A stretch of 33,075 nucleotides of DNA from Euryarchaeota archaeon UBA256 (GTDB lineage: Archaea; Thermoplasmatota; Poseidoniia; Poseidoniales; Poseidoniaceae). The stretch lies in the NCBI GenBank assembly GCA_002494645.1, contig DACE01000011.1, positions 1-33,075 of the forward strand. Reading direction: 5' to 3'. The notes beneath the pieces are model-generated. The model did no database searches. It was not told where the DNA came from and saw only the letters and a program-made list of their open reading frames with translations. Positions within the stretch are counted from its first letter, which is position 1; the number at the start of each line of letters is the position of its first letter. A program made the position numbers and the translations under genes. This document shows positions 25,301-31,649 of this stretch, one piece after another.

Positions 25301-28225
25301 GGCTTTACTGCCACTGGCGGTATTGTTGGCGTTGACGGATATTGGAATGCAACCATTCGTCTCGGTGAGACTTTTGCAGCAGGCAATCACACCGTGGAAG
25401 CCACCTATATCCCAAGCGTCAATTTTTACGTGGGCTCGGAGAACAACTCCAGTTTTGACTCTCGAGGCTACTCGACATTGAATTTCATACAGCCAAGCCT
25501 TGACGGTATTGGCCAGCCCTCCCTTAACGACAGAACGAACCGGGGTCAAAACGTGACCTTCACGCTCTTGCTGCGTGACAACCAAGGCTTGGCCATGGGC
25601 AACCAGAGTGTGACCGTCTCATTGAGTGAAACGCTACAACTTTCCGCTCCTGTCAACGTCACGGTGATGACTGCAGCAAACGGTACGGCGACTGGAATTC
25701 TGACTGTTCCAGCCGATATGTCAGTCGGACCAACTGATCTGTTCGCAGATTATGCTGGTATTTCAGGTTCAACGGGAATCCTTGGGACAAACACAAGCAC
25801 GACCTTTGTTGTTCTGGGAGCAACTGAAGTCGTCATCAGCGATGCACCGGATGTTTTGACCGCTGGCGACACCCTGTACGTCAATGGTACCTTGCTCGAT
25901 GACCTCGGATTGGTCTTGCAAACTGGTGGCAATGACGCTACAGCGGTTGTTCATCTCCTCATCGATGGTGTCCCCGTATCCAGTCTCGAAACCAACATCA
26001 ACACAGGTTCCTACAACTTCACCTATGTCCTGCCCGAAGAAACCGCAGCAGGTCCTCATCAGATTTCGGTAGAATTCCGTGGAGGCCGTGAGTGGGTCGA
26101 CCCCGTCGGCGTGGGTGACATCAACAATCCAGAATACTATCTGCCAAGTACAGCCACGCTTGAATTCAACGTGAGTGTACCAACCAAGATTCTTCTGATC
26201 ACCGCTACAGGTGATGCTGACCGTGAGACCACGATGACCATTCAAGGTCGCTTGTTGGACATCGTTGACAATGAATTGCCCAACATGACCATTGAGATTT
26301 GGCTTGGCGGTCAATGGCTCACCAATACGACTACAGACGAAAATGGACTGTTCACTGCCATTCATCCTGTGCCTGCTGATGCACCTCTCGGACCGGTTGC
26401 CCTCGAAACTCGCTTCACAGGGACCGTTGCCTATCTTCCGAGTAATGCTACAGGCCTTTGGGAAATTTACAGTCCAGTACTTGTCACCGTTGACTTAGCA
26501 TCGCCCATTGCGGTGAATGAAACGGTGACCATTACGGGGTCGGTTGTTGACAATCAATTGGTCGGTATCGCTGGACATGAAGTACAACTCATCGTTCAAG
26601 GCATTGTTCTTACCACGCTCCAAACCGACACGAACGGCGATTATTCCTTTGAGTGGACCGTCCCTGAAATCTTCAACTTTGGCAATAACACCCTCTTCGC
26701 AGAGGCTGCTCCTCAAGGCTACTACAGAGCAGGTGATGGAAATACGACCTTCTTCCTCTCACACCGTTCATGGGTCACTCTGGTGTTCGATGACGGCATT
26801 GATGCAACTCGTGGAGATACTTGGGAACTCAACGGCCGGCTGTACGACTACGATACCGTTGACCGAGACGGTTTGGTTGGCATGGAATTGACCGTGGCTC
26901 TCGACGGTGTGCCCTTGTTCGTGACCACAACTGGTCTGGATGGGATTTGGACGGCCACAGTTCCTGCCACTATGGATCTCAGCCGTGGCGACCACGAACT
27001 CTCCGTTGTCTTTGAAGGCACACAAGCACACTTGCCTGCTTCTGCGGAAAGCAGTGTTCGGGTCTGGTCCGACCTGTTGATCACACTCGACACGACCTCC
27101 TCGTCAATCGTTACACGTTCAGACAATGTATTCGCACCGATTGCTTACACTGGGTCCATTCAAGAGATTGGCGGAACCGGTGAAGTCTTTGAAGACCTCA
27201 TACTGTCTATCGGCAACGGTTCAGACTGTACCAGCGGACGAGAAGGGGCCAGTTGTTTCCCAACAAGCATTGTTCAATGGTCCAACGGCAACTTCTCACT
27301 GACCGCCCCAGCACCGTACTGGCTTGATGTCGGCTCACAATTCTTCTTTGTTGACGTGGCCCGTAACGACTCACAATACCTCAACGCTGCCAGTGTCAGC
27401 CGAGCCGTCTTTGTTCAAGTCAATGCAGATGTGACCGTCGAGCTTCTTGAAGTGGTTGAAGACGAGCAGGAAGACCTGGGCGTCGACCTCTCAATCATCG
27501 CTCAAGATACCAAGAACGGCATCCCAGGCATCGATGTCGTGGTATATGTTTACGATGAAAATCAATCGCAAATCGCTACGCAACGGAAACAAACCGACGC
27601 TAATGGACAAGTGGCCTTTGAATTCAGTGCAGACCCTCCATACGGCGACGCCTCGGTTTGGGGTGAAGTAACGATGGACATTCTCATCAACGACCCACGT
27701 CTCTCAACTCAGAGTATCCAAGCCTTTGAAGCGCAACGCAGCGAAGGATTCGCCCCAAGCTATGCTTACGCCGAGGAACAAGCAGACACACCATGGTGGT
27801 CTTACATTCTCGTCCTCCTTCTCGCCGCCCTCATCGCTGGCGGTGTTGTGATGTACCGTCGCAAGCAGGCGGCTGATGATCTTCTCAAGGATGCAGCCGA
27901 GGTCTTCGCATATACCGCTGAATTGTTAGCAGCAGGCGATGCAATTCGTGAATCCATCTTCACGTGCTACCAGGACCTCTGCGGTTTACTGCAGCAACGT
28001 GGATTCTTGCGACGTGATTTCGAAACGGTTCGTGAGTTCGAATTTGCCATTCGACAAGCGCTCCATGGTGTATCTGAAGATGCACTAACTGCCTTGGACA
28101 ATACCTTCGAAATGGCCCGTTACAGCCGTGAAGAGATGGGTGCACAGCACCAAGAAGTTGCAGGACAGGCGCTCACACGAATGAGTACTGAAATCACTCA
28201 AATCCAAAAGTTCCCGCAGCGCTGA
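19304..28225 (+). CDS. Giant surface protein: calcium repeats, transglutaminase-like domain, Ig array, DUF4129-like tail
   Basis: A protein of about 2973 residues exported by an N-terminal signal segment. Residues about 50-716 hold many DxDGDG-type (thrombospondin type 3-like) calcium-binding repeats such as DQDGDGLTYG and DTDGDGMSDGWE. Residues about 720-920 look like a beta domain, followed by a transglutaminase-like core (about 923-1041): GTCREFNTLF with C969, LAGLPARQVTGYIGG, NAATWSEV and AFDPC with D1035. At the histidine position the sequence reads A1011-T-W instead of H-A-W. About 14 Ig/CNA-B-like modules follow, each with a turn like T-D-x-x-G-x-x and a strand ending in a V-P-x(n)-G pattern. 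N-glycosylation sequons are dense. A transmembrane helix (about 2829-2850) precedes a cytosolic tail resembling DUF4129 (CYQDLCGLLQQRGF to FEMARYS). The ATG at 19304 is preferred, with AAGGTG 8 nt upstream. Confidence 0.85.
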   Translation: MQTGSKLSGAAVRQAMAERKKAVKSLFLTALMVFSTLTAIQYAAVDVQAASDQDGDGLTYGLEYLMNTQPNDPDSDNDGLPDGWEWKYGLDPLSSSGANGAVADPDGDGMSNLQEYLYLQPSGWDNTNTASVLDNGVWWNGTIPVNDWNEEGALQFNQPGCGDSGSDGTGSIILCDEDPVGNICANGFDDDKDGFVDAADSDNDGDQDCLSDDDDGDGVIDEDPAGWDTDGDGMSDGWEAANGLNATSPSGDDGPNGDPDNDGLINLMEFVNPTWTTMCGSSPCFRNGPDGIVTETTSPCDPVQGIGPGACATYTAEVDGITSTSPQRADTDGDGLNDSYEALTLLTDPTAADTDNDGISDGVEVNGAYGNPAQASDPRNNNTDGDAFDDGDEDSNFNGLVDPGETDPTRREDAGDADNDGIQNWEENLTCTLWDVADTDFGGINDGEERNVSHGTDPCDSLVNFETTFVQYTSTTNRVEVGNGSGFNPGGGVGWYNVSGSWQSFAYATIVNNVLQGVSNGPTGTATDVANRNGSFCHTDAVASGTIGTTQQYCDDDYEDSDADGLADWQELLGTFGWFSNPSIADSDGDGVNDFDEVADNTDPNEPCTNLLDDDGDGLNNYFENTTGCDLIYIGITNGSQDVWLTTYNSYDTDQGGVDDRTEYFDGTNPENDPTDDIQPDDFDGDGIPDAIENQTGTDWTNPDTDGGGMLDGQECPELYWFVNCAGAPFDPFDPTDDILNNDVVFYANNTSGVVDLNLEHRWRTITNDFYTGSTYAHLDSVHPSSNLTVPVTNLTHLAPASFANSTVEWDFKFSQPLSSGPVPAPAYYSNVSFYFETFSSLLRSNDTHIINLDSGSIEQIVYEQPEYYFDWATLAATTVPGQNLPYELITPSEFTDTTDPSSYLFNVTNAIISESGATDAYSSALALEDFIINGNSTTEFKRNYNGSGTINPVDTSLNVLENRKEGTCREFNTLFVTMARLAGLPARQVTGYIGGTWTGDGYAVYADNAATWSEVRLQQNSANGNTDLGWIAFDPCPPAEEIEIVNQTISTFTVSRDASTNLTVSGQLRYAANGTPATSIRVMAYLTPVADASFVPGPGGVIERMLSENMTDANGNFTITGFPSAITAPGMHNIVIEHRQSGYVSTDGVIYDGYVNVTENATIVHTAPGAINAPVAGAGATTVLEGRLELANQPTDEYTNLPNQTVWLSYTSSVDGAQNFSAQADSSGAWAITLNLSEFETKGNLSATLGFSGWQDTSISAITLPQFHLNPTTTSIVLNVTDAPNLTATIEGPLTNRSILLLGDDVWVNGSAVSVGSSPVSLAGDLQLAIRTNDSGDLFTEVFNTSVSGTFSIQYLLPNNLSIAAGVIEVRLRFFPASLPATDDADVSAGAPYFLRGFLSFVVEDSAQIRGQDAVVNVQINDHRGVSASPDLLGNYDFTFNGSWFNTTVDPELDFLELELVLASNLLAGDYPIGVSFNGSDYYQVSTGFGSIRVQADIDWNLSIAQDWTYMGNSTRLVGDIFDSVFLTPVIGNETLILVSLNTDEGPIDIASSSLNNTTGAFDIPITMPTFLASGAYELVLDFDFMTLAPPGGAYYAYVDSSMPPAPPTLISTLGGIVTDAVVEAERGAYIVQMNDTVDWTAKITDLADSSNISGAAVEYIWDYGNTNQSLGTVSSGADGNATFSFTPSGIAPGHYDVLIVVQDDLSSALSAGNSRRYGNSTLINVTVQVNSNVQFISVPTTVTAGVSFNVIGSIQDADNSTRPLISAVRLDAFWLENPDEILVSNFATTNNGSFNMTVPTDTAGNGTTRGPHTLVVSVVNESSPFYLTASAQSPIQVMGVSRLENLVPLNAVVINRGNTVNMSAKLVEASDLFAPLSSYEVGLEFHETWLAPQTTDGEGYANFSYQIPYDHPLGLIVVQMVFNGSSDLLSTSANLTTITVRSLTFIVIDPVAANPVAGTSFNISGQIVSDNGSGLVERDNSVLSNANILFSLDRQPVGFTATGGIVGVDGYWNATIRLGETFAAGNHTVEATYIPSVNFYVGSENNSSFDSRGYSTLNFIQPSLDGIGQPSLNDRTNRGQNVTFTLLLRDNQGLAMGNQSVTVSLSETLQLSAPVNVTVMTAANGTATGILTVPADMSVGPTDLFADYAGISGSTGILGTNTSTTFVVLGATEVVISDAPDVLTAGDTLYVNGTLLDDLGLVLQTGGNDATAVVHLLIDGVPVSSLETNINTGSYNFTYVLPEETAAGPHQISVEFRGGREWVDPVGVGDINNPEYYLPSTATLEFNVSVPTKILLITATGDADRETTMTIQGRLLDIVDNELPNMTIEIWLGGQWLTNTTTDENGLFTAIHPVPADAPLGPVALETRFTGTVAYLPSNATGLWEIYSPVLVTVDLASPIAVNETVTITGSVVDNQLVGIAGHEVQLIVQGIVLTTLQTDTNGDYSFEWTVPEIFNFGNNTLFAEAAPQGYYRAGDGNTTFFLSHRSWVTLVFDDGIDATRGDTWELNGRLYDYDTVDRDGLVGMELTVALDGVPLFVTTTGLDGIWTATVPATMDLSRGDHELSVVFEGTQAHLPASAESSVRVWSDLLITLDTTSSSIVTRSDNVFAPIAYTGSIQEIGGTGEVFEDLILSIGNGSDCTSGREGASCFPTSIVQWSNGNFSLTAPAPYWLDVGSQFFFVDVARNDSQYLNAASVSRAVFVQVNADVTVELLEVVEDEQEDLGVDLSIIAQDTKNGIPGIDVVVYVYDENQSQIATQRKQTDANGQVAFEFSADPPYGDASVWGEVTMDILINDPRLSTQSIQAFEAQRSEGFAPSYAYAEEQADTPWWSYILVLLLAALIAGGVVMYRRKQAADDLLKDAAEVFAYTAELLAAGDAIRESIFTCYQDLCGLLQQRGFLRRDFETVREFEFAIRQALHGVSEDALTALDNTFEMARYSREEMGAQHQEVAGQALTRMSTEITQIQKFPQR

Positions 28226-28226
28226 T

Positions 28227-28244
28227 TTCACCAAGTAAGGTGAA
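28227..28244. terminator. Hairpin at convergent gene ends
   Basis: TTCACC (28227-28232) and GGTGAA (28239-28244) form a perfect 6-bp inverted repeat. It overlaps the stop codon of the minus-strand gene and starts 2 bp after the stop of the giant surface gene. It resembles the shared hairpin at 2952-2971 in position. Confidence 0.35.
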
Positions 28245-28719
28245 GGCGACCGTCGAGGAATGTTGCGGTGAGTGAGGCCGATGCTTCCTGTGGCAGAGGG
28301 AACTCCTTGACCAAAGGTTCGAATTCACCTTCGGCCACGTTGAGTTGTACCAAGGTCGCATCCTCGGTGGTTTTGGCCTTGAGCATAATCTTCTCGAGGT
28401 TCGTTCCAAGCATTGGAATAGACAGGCCATGCGGGTTCAGACGTCCATTCAAGGAATTGACCATCCACGCAAGTGCACGTTCGGGCTGAGTTTGTGCGAG
28501 ATTTCCCTCGGGAAGCATGCCCGCAGTGACGAGGACTTCGCTATGGCGGTGGCGAACCTCGTCAAGATGCTCGCTGGACATCTCAAATTGAGCGTGAAGT
28601 TGTGATGGTTCGGACATCAACCCGTCGTGAGCCTCTTCCACTTCGACCAAGGCATCGTTTTGAGTTAGGATTTCAAGTTCCTTCCATTCGTCCATGCCAT
28701 TTGGACATGACGAGCCCAC
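28228..28719 (-). CDS. Small soluble protein of unknown function, weak alpha-crystallin-like C terminus
   Basis: I do not recognise this family with confidence. The 163-residue product has a helical, charged N-terminal half (EVEEAHDGLMSEPSQLHAQ and onward) that may form a coiled coil. The C-terminal half ends in VKEFPLPQEA...LTATFLDGRLHLTW, which recalls the last strands of the Hsp20/alpha-crystallin (or CS) domain, where F-x-LP...A-x-x-x-DG-x-L is conserved. No membrane segment is visible. The GTG at 28719 follows GAAGGT with suitable spacing and avoids overlap with the helicase gene. An ATG at 28695 (138... shorter N terminus) lacks a ribosome binding site, and the frame also extends to 28794. 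It lies 25 bp after the helicase and is probably co-transcribed. Confidence 0.6.
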   Translation of the reverse strand: MGSSCPNGMDEWKELEILTQNDALVEVEEAHDGLMSEPSQLHAQFEMSSEHLDEVRHRHSEVLVTAGMLPEGNLAQTQPERALAWMVNSLNGRLNPHGLSIPMLGTNLEKIMLKAKTTEDATLVQLNVAEGEFEPLVKEFPLPQEASASLTATFLDGRLHLTW

Positions 28720-28744
28720 ATGAACCTTCGGACGTTGTATCTTA

Positions 28745-30859
28745 TCATTCCTTGATGTATCTTGGTTGAATTTTGGCAAAGAAGCGCTTCGCAAAGCGAG
28801 CAGTAGCCTCTGGATTACTGGCCTCGTTCATTCGTAAGTCGGAAGGGAAACAATGCGCATACGTCCGCTCATTGACGCGACGGTCGAGTAAGACGATGAG
28901 CGCCCGGTCCTCAATCGCTCGAATCGGTCGCCCCATCGCTTGAAGAATTGAGTTCACTGCAGGTTGCGACACGGTATAGCGCCATGCGAGGTTGCGTCCA
29001 AATCGTTCTTCGGCGTAAGTTTTGAGAGCAGAGGAAAGAACGGACGGTGGAGAATTTGGTATCCCAATACAGGCGACTGCATCCAAGGCTCCGCTATGGT
29101 AGTCCACGCCTTCTGAAAGTCGTGCTCCAAAAACGCCAGCAAGGAGGATTCGACGACCTGCACGTTTTTCCTCGAGCAGGGTTTCAACCACTTGGTCAAG
29201 GTCTTGCTTTGTCCACTCTCGGTTCTCAACCATCATTCGGACACCGGAGAAATGTGCCTCAGCCACAATTTCGTTGAGCATGGCATAGGAGGGGGCAAAC
29301 ACGGCGACATTGCCAGGTGTTGCGTTGATGAGTGACTGAATGTGGGTGCGTATGTTTCGAGTATTGGCTTCACCACGTTCAGTATATTTTGTGGTGACAT
29401 CGGTGGCAACCAATACCGGGCGTCGCATGGCAGCGAAAGGAGAATCATAGGCAACCGCAGTTGTCGAGGCTTTAGGTAGCCCAAGCATCTCAGCATACAT
29501 GGTTGGTGGGTAAAGCGTTCCAGACATCAAGATGGCACCTGCTGATTGCGTGAATACTGGCTGGGCTACCAAACCCGGGTCGAGCAGATGAGTGGTGATA
29601 CGCCCGTCCTTTCCTTTGGTATCATATACCATCGTCAAGGCACTGCTTGAACCAAAACGGATCAAGCAATCTAGAATCTCAGCGACTTTGTGGGCGTTCG
29701 GCTCCATTGGATTTCCGTCATCACCAGCGTCCATATCGACGTCAACGCTCGACAAAATATCCCGAAGTTGATGGATTCTCACAGCGGCATCAACCGCCGG
29801 ATGTTTGGTGGTCTTGGAGGCCTCAAGTTGCATTTGTCCGACCTTTCCTTCAACGATATCACACGATTCATGAAGAACATTGAGGAGGTCGTCTACACCG
29901 ACTTCAGCCTCTTCCTTCCCTCGTTCAAGTCCGTTGCGAAGCCGGCTAAATAACTGGGTGAAACCGTTGCGAGAACCCCGAATCACATCAAAGGCCCATT
30001 GAACCAAACCGTGGGTCATCTCAAGAGCCTCACCACCAGGCATCTTCATACTTTGAGCGAGCGTTCCCCCGTATTCTTCAAGTTCCATCCATGTATTCCT
30101 GATCATGGTTTGAGTCAAGCGCTTCTCAAGGGTCATACGGATGCGGTCAGGGAGATTGTGGGCTTCGTCCACGATGATGATGATGTCTTCAAGGTCGACA
30201 TCCATCGCTTTGAGGCTTGACTGGCGGACACCTTCATCAAAGAGGTGATTGTAATCTCCTACAAAGACATCGGCTCCACTGACAGATTCCCTGGCTATTT
30301 TCCAAGGGCACGTTTGGGCTTGCTCTCCGTTGAAGGTATGCGAGCGGGAGAGTGAAACCAATTCATCAACGTGCAGCGGGGTTGCTAAAATTTTCTCTTT
30401 CAAGCCTGGAGCAGCCGTCATCCAAGGTCGGCATGAACGAGATTTTCTCGCTTGACTGCACAGTAATGAGAAGACCAGTGGCGATTCTTTGGCAAATGGC
30501 TGTACACACATTCCTGCCTGACCGACCATGTCAACCAAGCGAACTGGCATCATGCCCTTTCGCATGACGTTGATTTGCCGTACGGTGTCCACCACAATTC
30601 GGTGCTGCGTTTGACGAGAGGTGAGGAAGAAGACGGTTTTCTTTTTTGGAGCATGGCTGGCAACTTCAAGAGCTGCAGCCAATGAGGCTGCAGTTTTGCC
30701 GATTCCAGTAGGTGCTGCTGCGAGATGGTATCCTTCTCTCTCAAGGGAGACGATGGCGTCTTGAATCATCTCAAGTTGACCGGGTCGAGGTTCTTTGTGC
30801 GCGAGAAAGGGCATCGGTGGTGAAACCGAGGGCATCTCTTCGCTCTTCATATCCACCAT
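28745..30859 (-). CDS. XPD/DinG-family iron-sulfur DNA helicase
   Basis: A superfamily 2 helicase of the Rad3/XPD/DinG group, expected to unwind DNA 5' to 3' in repair. The 704-residue protein has an N-terminal PRPGQ Q-motif-like element, Walker A APTGIGKTAAS (GKT at 54-56), DEAH (231-234), the later motifs GAILMSGTLYPP and FGARLSEGVDY, and motif VI QAMGRPIRAIEDR. Four cysteines between motifs Ia and II, C118, C134, C143 and C184, fit the 4Fe-4S domain. Length matches archaeal XPD-like proteins. The ATG at 30859 has AGGAGGG about 10 nt upstream; a second ATG lies at 30850. Assignment within XPD versus DinG cannot be settled by eye. Confidence 0.9.
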   Translation of the reverse strand: MVDMKSEEMPSVSPPMPFLAHKEPRPGQLEMIQDAIVSLEREGYHLAAAPTGIGKTAASLAAALEVASHAPKKKTVFFLTSRQTQHRIVVDTVRQINVMRKGMMPVRLVDMVGQAGMCVQPFAKESPLVFSLLCSQARKSRSCRPWMTAAPGLKEKILATPLHVDELVSLSRSHTFNGEQAQTCPWKIARESVSGADVFVGDYNHLFDEGVRQSSLKAMDVDLEDIIIIVDEAHNLPDRIRMTLEKRLTQTMIRNTWMELEEYGGTLAQSMKMPGGEALEMTHGLVQWAFDVIRGSRNGFTQLFSRLRNGLERGKEEAEVGVDDLLNVLHESCDIVEGKVGQMQLEASKTTKHPAVDAAVRIHQLRDILSSVDVDMDAGDDGNPMEPNAHKVAEILDCLIRFGSSSALTMVYDTKGKDGRITTHLLDPGLVAQPVFTQSAGAILMSGTLYPPTMYAEMLGLPKASTTAVAYDSPFAAMRRPVLVATDVTTKYTERGEANTRNIRTHIQSLINATPGNVAVFAPSYAMLNEIVAEAHFSGVRMMVENREWTKQDLDQVVETLLEEKRAGRRILLAGVFGARLSEGVDYHSGALDAVACIGIPNSPPSVLSSALKTYAEERFGRNLAWRYTVSQPAVNSILQAMGRPIRAIEDRALIVLLDRRVNERTYAHCFPSDLRMNEASNPEATARFAKRFFAKIQPRYIKE

Positions 30860-30899
30860 CCTATGCCGACCCTCCTAAAGGATTGGGATGTTGAACGAC

Positions 30900-31135
30900 G
30901 TTACACAGGCTGTGAATCAATGTGCCCAACTATGTGGGGGATGGGCACGGGGTACCACCTGCTTAGCAAGCCGGAGTGGAATCTGAGCCCCCCTGGCCGT
31001 CATCCAGAGGGGCGTGTGGGGGTGTTTGGTTTTGGGAACCATGGCCATGACGTGCATGACGGGCACGTCGACACAGTGAGGCTAAGCCATGCAAGGTTGA
31101 CCGGTCTTGCTTGGCCGAAAAGGCGGCATCACTAA
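30900..31135. ncRNA. Candidate structured RNA, strand uncertain
   Basis: The 328-bp gap between the helicase start and the ribbon-helix-helix gene end has no convincing coding frame but holds several perfect or near-perfect hairpins: GTGCCCA/TGGGCAC (30922-30948), GCCCC-CC-TGG/CCA-GA-GGGGC (30987-31013), GGTT/AACC (31028-31040), GACGTGC/GCACGTC (31049-31069), and a three-helix hairpin GTGA, GGCTAA, GCAAG paired with CTTGC, TTGGCC, TCAC (31076-31132). The stretch is visibly more GC-rich than its surroundings. I looked for RNase P, SRP, 5S and tRNA hallmarks and did not find them. Strand, ends and function are unknown. Confidence 0.45.
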
Positions 31136-31187
31136 GGTTGAATCCAAAGTTTTGCCAATTCATCCCATCCCCTCCGTTCTCTCACCA

Positions 31188-31562
31188 TTATTCTTGGTAT
31201 TCACTGCGTCGTATCGTCGCTTCTCTGGACGCCTCCAGAGCAGCATCGAGTCGTGTGCTAATTGGATCCAAGGACGCTGTTGCCTTGGTAATGTAGAGTT
31301 TGAGCCCCTCTTGGGCTGCAAGTTCAGGTGTAACCCCCTGTAATTCGTAGAGTTTGGCAAGTTGGGACTGGTCGTATCGACCAATTGGAATGCGCACGGT
31401 GCTCATGTCTTGGAGCAAAGGTTGGTTGTGAAGGTATTCTTGGAGCGCCAATCGTATGACATCTGAACGGTTACGAGTTCCGTTCAAGCCAACACGTGCA
31501 TCCAGCAATACAAGGTCTTCCTCAGTGATTCTGAGGGAAACTGCACTGGTAGGCTGTGTCAT
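31188..31562 (-). CDS. Ribbon-helix-helix transcription regulator with a second RHH-like half
   Basis: A 124-residue DNA-binding protein. Residues about 6-46 fit the CopG/MetJ/Arc ribbon-helix-helix pattern: strand AVSLRI, helix TEEDLVLLDARV, turn NGTRNRSD, helix VIRLALQEYL. Residues about 54-93 repeat the layout: strand STVRIPIG, helix RYDQSQLAKLYEL, turn QGVT, helix PELAAQEGLKLYI. A single chain may thus supply both halves of the usual dimer, or the second half may be for oligomerisation. The ATG at 31562 has GGAG about 9 nt upstream. It is divergent from a TerB-like gene, with an inverted repeat between them, so autoregulation and control of the neighbour are plausible. Confidence 0.8.
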   Translation of the reverse strand: MTQPTSAVSLRITEEDLVLLDARVGLNGTRNRSDVIRLALQEYLHNQPLLQDMSTVRIPIGRYDQSQLAKLYELQGVTPELAAQEGLKLYITKATASLDPISTRLDAALEASREATIRRSEYQE

Positions 31563-31602
31563 TCTGGGTGGCTCCTGTAAATGGTGGGTAGACCCTCCAC
31601 TC

Positions 31603-31608
31603 TATAAA
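31603..31608 (+). promoter_or_regulatory. TATA-like box for the TerB-like gene
   Basis: TATAAA lies 42 bp upstream of the ATG at 31650. A start site about 25 bp downstream would fall inside the inverted repeat at 31622-31646. Pattern only. Confidence 0.4.
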
Positions 31609-31621
31609 CATAACTCAAATG

Positions 31622-31646
31622 ATGACAAATTGAAATTATATGTCAT
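31622..31646. promoter_or_regulatory. Inverted repeat between divergent genes, candidate RHH operator
   Basis: ATGACA (31622-31627) and TGTCAT (31641-31646) are perfect inverted half-sites separated by 13 bp. The repeat overlaps a minus-strand TATA-like ATATAATT (31634-31641) and the predicted start site of the plus-strand gene, a natural position for repression of both genes by the adjacent ribbon-helix-helix protein. Confidence 0.45.
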
Positions 31647-31649
31647 ACA

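Noticed and set aside
30950..30985. tRNA-like anticodon arm in the GC-rich gap (minus strand TTGCTAA loop, Ser GCU)
   Set aside because: The stem has a mismatch and there is no matching D arm, T arm or acceptor stem.
30900..31135. Assignment of the structured gap to RNase P RNA or SRP RNA
   Set aside because: The conserved RNase P regions and the SRP helix 8 motif (GGAAGGGAGCAG type) are not found on either strand.
30863..31135. 90-codon plus-strand frame across the GC-rich gap
   Set aside because: Composition is unlike the neighbouring proteins, with no motif or ribosome binding site; the hairpins explain the sequence better.
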